From the NCBI GenBank assembly GCA_029582165.1, contig CM055871.1:3541501-3605500 (forward strand): DNA of 64,000 nt. Direction: 5' to 3'. The notes under the pieces were generated by a model that worked only from the letters and a program-made list of their open reading frames with translations, searched no databases and was not told the origin of the DNA. This document shows, one piece after another, positions 56,475 to 64,000 of this stretch; the first letter of the stretch is position 1, and each line of letters opens with the position of its first letter. Source of the DNA: Portulaca oleracea. Taxonomy: Eukaryota; Streptophyta; Magnoliopsida; Caryophyllales; Portulacaceae. The position numbers and the translations under genes were made by a program.

Positions 56475-59470
56475 TTGAAAGAGCCTTTTGAAGTGTTTCC
56501 TTGAAGACAATTGGCTCGATCTGTAAATTGAAAAGAAGAATGCAATGGGAATGAGTAAAAAAAGAAGCCTAAAAAAAGGAGACTATACTCTCATCAAAGA
56601 CGCAAATTGAGACATCTTGAGCAAGCATAATGGAGATCACCATATTCAACACAATCAACCATACAAAATATGATTATCACTTCCATAAATTGAACCTCTT
56701 GAACAAGCATCAAGATGGTACCATGCCAAATGGGAAACAGTAAAAGCTCGTAACAAAGAAAGAAAATAGGTGACTATAGTAGCCATCGATTCAAGTATTT
56801 ATGGAAACAAGCACCAAATAAAATGCTAGCAAACATCTCTAAAAGGAAGAAAAATAATGAAAATGGGGGTCTATTGCTATTGGTGTCCATACTAAAAAGT
56901 AAAAGAAACGGGAAAAGTTTATGCGAAGTGCATCAGTTGCATCAATGATGTTGATTCAACATGTGGGGAAAATTTTGATGAGTACTCTATCATCTCGCAC
57001 TGGAATTTGGGCAAAAAAACACAGGCAAATGAACTAAAGAATGGGACATGACCCATATTGAGCAATGATTAAGCTTCCAAGCATTCAGCAAATTCCTAGT
57101 TTACCTCTAAATTTTAAATTTATATCTCATACTCTTACATAGCTCCATCAATTGACCAACCCACTATCGAAAGGTCTACTAAATCCATTTTAGCAACAGA
57201 GAAACCAATGTCCTGATTTTTACCAATATTCTTCCAAGCACAGCTGCGTAAGGACCAACCCACATTACAGGTTTTCCAACAGAGAAATCAATGAGTAAGA
57301 ATTAGGATTTATTTATCTATATACCTGACACATCAAACCATGAACTTGCTCAACTGTGATTTTCGTACTGTCGCGTTTGACCTTGGCAAGTGCTGTGTCT
57401 TCCTGCTATCAGCGCCAAAAAGACAACAATCAATAACTGAACGTATGAATTTAAGCTAAAATACACGAGGGTTACCAGGACATTGTCTAGAGTACAAAAT
57501 AATTCGAAAAAACAAAAGCAAGTATAAGCTCCTCAAACGTTATATCTATATTATTTCTGAACTGATAAAGGAAATTTGTGGGATAAGTGCAGCTCAATCA
57601 CGACAGATTAGCACTGGATATTGAGAAACCAAATGCAGCCGACAAACCATATGACCTAAAAACAATATAGAGCATTGTGGATATCAGTGAGTAAGCACTT
57701 GACTTTAAGCAAACTAAACAGCAACATCCATATCTTTTTCAACACTTGACAGTTGACACTGATTAACATGAACGAGATCCATATAAAACCCAGAAAAAGA
57801 AAGAGGGAAGGATCTACCAATTTCTATATTACCCAGTTATTTTGAGTTCTCATAAGGTTTTGAATTACCAGTCCCATGTATAGTTTCTACAATAGCAGAT
57901 CAAGAACAAAGTCCTAAACAAAGTCTTTATAGTTCTCCCATTTCAAATTTGGAAAAGAAACCAGAGCCTATATAAGAAAGACTACATATTGGCATCACTA
58001 ACATCTATCACCAACAAAAGTACCACATTTTCTAGTAGCATAACATCGACAATGAAACCAACTAATCAAATAGACTAAAACACACAGCAGTCCCAAAAAC
58101 AACACAGCAAAAAGGGTACCCAAATTAGAAATGGGAAATTTGCAAAAATAAAGAAATTGGCGAACCAGTGTGAGTTCCCTTGACAGCAGCACGACAAAGG
58201 CCTTTCTTCTTCAAAATGAAGTTGTTCCCAATAAACAAACTTGATCCCACTGCCAATATCAACCCTTCTCGTCATCAGCCACAATTAATGTCTTATCATG
58301 AGAAAGAGTTAGCAACCGCCAGACAGTCGATCAAACGCAGAAAACAAATTGCCCGAAACTCAAAAATGATGAATACCCAGAAAAGGAAACTCCAATGTGA
58401 AAAAAATTTGAGTAGGCACCTTTGCAATTATGGATAAATTTCCTTGAATTTTAGCTTGAAGCTACAAATATATTTAAGGAACTCAATAATCAAATTCAGA
58501 GAATAGTCAATATAAACGTTATAGAGCAAAACCTAGCAACATCAGACAAGTAATAACCGAATTCAAGATTTGCAGCAACATTGAGTTCATCAAATTCGAA
58601 ATAGAAAAGCAATCCCAAATGTTAGGAAAATTAGAACTCAAATTGGACAAATTTCAATATTCCAAAACTAATATTTTATTGCAAAAACAAAAACAATCAT
58701 GCAGAAATCTGAAAGAAATTGCTTACTCTAAATCTGAGAGATAGAGACTTCGAGTTTACTTGAAATCAACCCCTGAAAGACCGTTCACATGCCTTTGAGG
58801 CCTTGAAAAATATGAATGTGGCCTTGATTACAGATACAAAAGCATATGAATTATTCAAAAGAGGGAATAGATTTTTTAATTTCAACCAAATGATCCCTGT
58901 GATCTCAAAATTTACCTTCAATGTTTCTCCAAGCTCAGCCATACAATTTCAAAGCTTCTGAAAATGTCAAGTAGTAGATCATCAAAGGGAGTGAGTTAAA
59001 ATTAGAGACAGAATAAACTGGCAAAAAAGAATTTGACATGCAACAACATATATAATGACATTGATCTGTACGCGAATGCAAATTTCTTTAACGGAAAACC
59101 TCCAAATTCATTAAATCAAAGAAAACCTTTTGAAAATTTCGTCTAAATTTAACCTAAACCCTAAAAACTCATCAATAAGCAAAAAGAAGTTGACATGCAT
59201 CAACATTGATCTGTATGCGAATGCAAATTTCATCACCGGAAACCCTCAAATCCATGAAATCAAAGGAAAACCCTGAATTCAATTCGATTTTTTTATAATT
59301 TGATTCATTAATTCAAACAATATCATACCTGGAAGGTTTTCTCGCGAGGAAAGAAAGTGAGGACATCGGTGGCTTATGGAGAAGCAACGGGTGATTCGCA
59401 GCGAGAGAGGAGAGAGGACGATGGATGGGAGAAGAAGCGTTCACTGAGAGAGGCAGAACAGAACACTAAC
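56475..59470 (-). other. Unidentified minus-strand gene with small exons
   Basis: Exon candidates with good splice sites: a 5' exon ending at the donor CCAG|GTATGA near 59331 and starting somewhere before 59470; 58957-58916 with ATG 58942 (MAELGETLK, phase 0); 57402-57325 (starts EDTALAKVKRDSTKITVEQ, 26 codons, phase 0); and 56520-56475 (IEPIVFKETLQKALS). The three coding pieces join in frame, which is unlikely by chance. I do not recognise the protein. Downstream exons, if any, run toward the kinase pseudogene. A spliced noncoding transcript is an alternative. Confidence 0.4.
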
Positions 59471-59479
59471 GGCAATCCA

Positions 59480-60210
59480 TAACGGCATAAAGATGGATGG
59501 GTGGAAAGATTGATCTTTTTGGATCCTTGGGCCATCCTTGCATGATAAAGAATAATCTTTTTGGTCAAAATAAGATCATTTGAAATCAAAGCTAGGCTAG
59601 AACTCAAGAGGTGTGCCCGAGAGGAAGAACGAGCGAAAAGAAAAAAAAAATTGAGTTGCATGATAAAGATTGATCCTTGGGCCTTTAGTTGCATTAACTT
59701 GTTTCTGTCATTAATCTTAACGTAGGGATTGTCAGATGACCTCCTTTCGTCATTTGAGGATGATGCTGCTGAAAGTGAAAGTGAAGATGAATTTTAAGAT
59801 ATTGATGGCGGAAACGATGATGAATGTCCCAACAATCTTGATAACAATGTTGATGATCATGGACAATGATAGCACATGAGTTATATATATATATATATAG
59901 ACAAATTACGTTTAGACTTGTGTTTTTAGTTATATAAGTACTAGTTACAAACAAGTTAATAGCAAGTTCTCTTTAACAAATTCAAACCATACATTCTAGC
60001 TAACTTTACAACAATGTGTTTGTTACTCTATGATATGGGATGTTTTGAAATGACTTTTAATTTTAGATATTTTATTTTTAGGTGAACCAAATATTTACAT
60101 ATGTACAGATATTTGTTAATACAAGGATTATATTGAAAGAGACATCTACAACTAGCAGATGGAGGCAAAAATGTAATTATTAATAAATATATGATTTTGC
60201 TATATGATTA
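59480..60210. other. Intergenic DNA, nothing recognised
   Basis: Upstream of the minus-strand gene above. A gatgatgctgctgaaagtga stretch near 59759 reads as an acidic coding remnant (DDDAAESESEDEF) on the plus strand, but it is too short to assign. An (AT)n tract lies at 59882-59900. Confidence 0.35.
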
Positions 60211-60758
60211 TTACCAACAGATGTGTGCAGGTGTAGATTACTATTACCAACAGATGTGTGCATGTTCAGAATATTATTACCAACATATACATGAGGATTA
60301 TAATAACTTTTGGCGCCAAAATTGTAACACCGACAATTTATTTTGTTGGTAAAAGTTTTTTTACCATCAGTTCAATATCTGTTGGTAAAACACTATGCAA
60401 TACCAACATATTTGATTTGATTGTGTTATTAAACAATACCAACATATTCATTTATATGCTGGTATTACTTTTACCAACAGTTTTGTGACAGATAATTATC
60501 TGTTGGTAAAAGCTATTACCAACAGAAAAGTCACTTATACGTAAAAGACATATTGTTTGGTTCTTTATACAATCACTTATACCAACATATTTGATTTGAT
60601 GGTGTTACTAAACAATACAAACATATGCATTTATCTGCTGGTATTACTTTTACCAACAGAGTTTTTACCAACAGTTTTGTGACAGATAATTATTTGTTGG
60701 TAAAAGCTATTACCAACAGAAAAGTCACTTATACGTAAAAGTCATATTTCTTGTAGTG
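60211..60758. mobile_element. CACTA (En/Spm) terminus with subterminal repeats
   Basis: The right end, read inward from 60758, is CACTACAAGAAATATGAC, the standard CACTA terminal repeat. Inside, more than ten ttaccaacag/ctgttggtaa motifs in both orientations form the subterminal array that a CACTA transposase would bind. A ~170-bp tandem duplication (60397-60555 and 60577-60745) is included. The other end and a transposase were not found. Confidence 0.7.
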
Positions 60759-60759
60759 A

Positions 60760-62210
60760 AAGGTTTGGTTCTTTATACAAACGGTTGCAGTGTGGTAATG
60801 GTACGGCGTGGTGAGGTTTGAAAAAAGGGTGATGATAAGTGTCTTGCCCCAAGACACTATTTAAATGTCTTCTCCCTTATGAAATCAATATTTATTATCA
60901 TTTTTAACCCCAATTTTTTTGACAAATACTATTAATTATCAATTATAAGAAGCTTGGAATGTGATGGCTATGCCAACAATTAAAATTGACACCCTAACGA
61001 ATGAACCCCATCCGTTGGGCATATTTTAGACGTTTTTTTGTAAATTTTAAAAAATATCGATAAATGTATGATTTTATACAATTTATATATATTATTATAG
61101 TTATAGAAGTCAATCATGTAACTTTTTTCCAATTTAATTTACAAATATATAGATTTTCTATAGTGACAAGACACATAATATGTGTGTTGCACAAGACATT
61201 TATCATTTTTCTTGAAAAAGTGTGGTGAGTTGTGGTGAAAGTTGTGGTAGTTGGGGTATGTTAAAAGAAAGGCCATGTGAAAAGTAGAAGAGAGAAGTGA
61301 GGAACAAATAAAATGAAAAAATATATTGGTAATGATTGTGGTGCGGTGTGGGGAAGTGTGGTAAAAAATTAAAGAGTGCGGTGTAGTGTGGTATAGTACC
61401 GTAACCTATCGTATAAAAGAATGGGGTCTAGGCTACGAATACGCCATGATTAGATAGATTGTTAGTTGTTACACCTTTATATGATGTCCAAAAATTATTT
61501 GATACTTTGCAGTTATAGGACAAGAGAGAATTCTATTTTTTTAGTGTAAGCTTTCTCACATAGAAAAAGAAAGAGTTTGCTCTTAGTTTATAAGAGTAAA
61601 AGTCACATGGGATTAGACATGTGAATTCGGCCGGGCGAGTGGGCAGGCGGGTTTCGGATTGGGCATATATCGGTTTCGGATAAATATGGATAAAGTGTAT
61701 TTCGGGTTCGGGTAAATACGGACAGTGTACTTCAGTATTGGGTCAACCCAACGGGTTATGATTCCGACCTTTTTTTCCTTTTTTCTTTTAAAAAAATTTT
61801 GTCTAAAAACTACTCTTTGTACAATATACATAATAAAATATGATTATCTTCTAGTAATGATAGATTATTGTAATTATTTTAACTTAAATTAGAAAAATTA
61901 ATAAATAAATCAGTTGCGCTTATATTTTAATAGATAAAAATTCCAATGAAAAATCACAATTCTAATAAAGTTGAACTTTAAAAAATAATTTTTCGGGTCA
62001 AACGAACCTGTCAGGTTTGACCCGCTAATTTTCAATTCGGGTTCTGTGTATTTCTGGTTTAGTTGAGAAAATCGTGTTCAAAACCCAGAAATTTTGGGTG
62101 GGTTAGGATTGGGTCAGAATTTGCTAGGTCTGCTTAAGATTATGTATTATTTATATTTTTAGGATTCATATTTTTTGAAAAATTAACAAATAAATGAGTT
62201 GCGCTTATAT
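60760..62210. other. Repeat-rich intergenic DNA
   Basis: A stretch at 61615-61760 and 61990-62130 is rich in cgggt/gggtc motifs (ttcgggttcgggtaaatacg type), like a degenerate G-rich repeat. No gene. Confidence 0.4.
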
Positions 62211-62222
62211 ACAAGTAAATCA

Positions 62223-62395
62223 TATTTTTAGAGAAGGTAGTAAGGTTGTTGATTGATTGGTTAAGTGTAATGTTTCTCTCCAATCAGTAGTTTGTTGGGG
62301 TTCTAGTTCGTCTGGTCTTTTTCTTCTATTCTTAGTAGATCCCTTGAGCGAAGAGCTATGTAAAGTTCTTATTTTTACATCTTGTTATAAAAAAA
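62223..62395 (+). mobile_element. 5'-truncated LINE or retrocopy tail with target duplication
   Basis: 173 bp ending in nine A (ttgttataaaaaaaaa), bounded by a perfect 10-bp duplication aagtaaatca at 62213-62222 and 62396-62405. The body has no protein frame and reads like a 3' UTR. Confidence 0.7.
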
Positions 62396-62409
62396 AAGTA
62401 AATCAAAGA

Positions 62410-62765
62410 ATATGAGGCGACACTTGGCCAATGATATATCAATTAATTTTATTTATTTATTTGGATAAACTCGGTTATGCTTAAACAATTAAATGTTTTA
62501 TCTAAAATGTTTAATAACTAATAACTAAAACTTGGATAATCATATTTAATCCAACAGAAAGGAAGAAGATATCAAGTTGATTTGATTTGATGACAAATTA
62601 AGTTTAATAGACTCGATGACAAATAACTAAAACTCGGATAAACAAATTTGATTTTATTTCTTCCATTCTCTCTTCCTTCCTTAATCCAGACAAATGGTCA
62701 AGGCTATGTCTACTTTGATAGGAAAACTCACAAGGCTTTTTGTATCCTTGAACTTCACCTAAATT
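62410..62765. other. AT-rich intergenic DNA, nothing recognised
   Basis: No coding or repeat signal was supported. Confidence 0.35.
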
Positions 62766-62769
62766 ATCC

Positions 62770-63265
62770 AAAAAATTAAACATACTTTCAGCTTTTGTAT
62801 GACAATAATTCTTACTTTATTTTTGTATTCAGATGGTCCAAAAAAAAAATAAAAATTTATATTCTAGTGGTACGAAATCTAGATCCACAATTTTTTTAAT
62901 TCCTATCCTGTATTTTTTTTTTTGCATTCCTTCCCCCAAAAAGGTATTAAATTATAGTTACTAAAAGTATTTTCAAATTATCTTTTTGAGAATTTGAGTA
63001 GTTATTATGATTTTTTTTTACAGAAAAACAAGTGAAAAATTGTAAAAAAAAAAAAAAAATAGGGACAAACTTTAAAAATTCATTACAAATCATGGGGAAG
63101 TATCCTGCTATGTTTTGAATCAAATGCAAGTCAAAATCTATGATATTTTGGGTATACAATTGGTGGTGTCCTAGAAGAATACAATTTTTATTTTTTTTAC
63201 CACTTGAATAAGGTAGAGATTATTGGCATACAAAAGGTGAAAGTATGGATTACTAGAATCTCATT
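62770..63265. mobile_element. MITE, relative of the element at 51257-51655
   Basis: The reverse complement carries the internal series tataccc-aaatatcatagattt and tgcatttgattcaaaac seen at 51355-51400. The ends pair as caataattcttactttattt and ccaataatctctacctta. It is more diverged and longer than the 51-kb copy. Confidence 0.65.
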
Positions 63266-64000
63266 TTCCTATATTTAAATTATTATAAACGTATGTGTCA
63301 TTACTTTGAGGGTTATTACCATTGATAAACCATACAAAAGTACTTATCTATTTATATTTTTTTTATAAATATGAAACTATCCATAAAATGTGCATTCTCC
63401 ACCATACTTGTTGACCTAGCTAGCTTATTAGTGCTATACTCTTATAGTTGATTCAAGACACGTATCATTGTCCTTTCCAAAATACTCGATCGTGATTAAC
63501 ACCTTAAAAACAATGTTCTTCATGCATTAAGCCTTAAGATTATTCCCCCCATTATATATGTAATTTTCCAACAAAAACCATATTTTAACGAGGCCATCAA
63601 AGTTCTATTAGCTTAAAAAGTGGGTATATTCTTTTTAGACTTATTTTGTCCTGGAACATTTTCTCGACTCCCAAAAATTTGTCATAACTAAAAATTATTG
63701 AGGAAATGAATGCAACCAAGAGTAGGTTTGATGAGGTTTTGTCATCATCAACCATAGGTCAATAAAACTGTACCAAAGATGGTAAAATATTTCCTATATT
63801 ATTGTCAAGAAATAACCTCCTATGAAAATAGCTGGCTTCATCCTTGTATGAGTAATTTCCCTGATCATTAAAAGGGTTAGTTAGCCCTAATTATCCTCAC
63901 ATGGATTCATCTACTTAATTCACAGGCATTTATGATAACATATTCATTCACATGTGATTGTGTGTAATCCAAAGTCATGTATCTACTTTTCATCTTTGCT
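63266..64000. other. AT-rich intergenic DNA, nothing recognised
   Basis: No gene, repeat or RNA signal was seen up to the window end. Confidence 0.35.

Noticed and set aside
58075..58284. Minus-strand frame with a hydrophobic tail
   Set aside because: It falls inside a probable intron of the unidentified gene, has no similarity I recognise, and its second half is only F/L/C-rich.

Overview
This looks like nuclear DNA of a dicot plant. Intergenic sequence is AT-rich, genes have GT-AG introns with U/A-rich tracts, and the window is packed with plant-type mobile DNA: L1 LINEs with a zf-RVT domain (one also with RNase H), Stowaway, hAT, PIF/Harbinger and CACTA elements, Helitrons, a Pack-MULE and Tat-like LTR elements. 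The species cannot be named from sequence alone. No rRNA, tRNA, CRISPR or prokaryotic operon signal was found. Only two or three ordinary host genes are supported; everything else is repeats, gene fragments and decayed elements.

Layout. 0.4-0.7 kb: a small retrocopy bounded by a 20-bp target-site duplication. 1.1-2.5 kb: a Pack-MULE carrying a UDP-glycosyltransferase fragment, next to the 3' end of a three-exon kelch gene (nitrile-specifier-protein-5-like, minus strand, 2.5-5.7 kb) that has a frameshift near its end. 6-6.2 kb: Stowaway MITE. 7.4-12.8 kb: inverted copy A of a two-exon gene with NAC-alpha-type UBA domains, broken by a solo LTR and a frameshift, with Helitron sequence in its intron. 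13.6-16.4 kb: a decayed PIF/Harbinger transposon (Myb/SANT-like ORF1 and a DDE nuclease). 17.5-18.5 kb: a nested hAT-type element. 20.2 kb: a possible small gene. 22-24.9 kb: two related LTRs head to head, the plus-strand one followed by a PBS and a decayed Tat-like gag to 27.8 kb. 27.9-28.9 kb: the 5' part of a second LTR element. 28.9-30.8 kb: a truncated LINE. 31.4-40.1 kb: a near full-length L1-type LINE with RNase H, interrupted by an LTR-like insertion that contains an array of hairpin-forming motifs and by a small palindromic element. 40.1-46.5 kb: intergenic DNA with MITEs and a second solo LTR. 46.6-55 kb: copy B of the UBA-domain gene (plus strand, intact main exon), whose TATA region is split by a third LINE and a MITE. 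55.9-59.5 kb: a receptor-like-cytoplasmic-kinase pseudogene and an unidentified minus-strand gene with small exons. 60.2-60.8 kb: a CACTA terminus. The remainder is repeat-rich intergenic DNA with a second copy of the 51-kb MITE and a truncated LINE tail.

The main large-scale structure is an inverted segmental duplication: 6.8-12.8 kb (minus) is collinear with 46.6-55.0 kb (plus) over the upstream region, first exon, main exon and 3' flank of the UBA-domain gene. Each arm has since collected its own insertions. A second theme is how the elements decay: most premature stops in the transposon reading frames are TAG.
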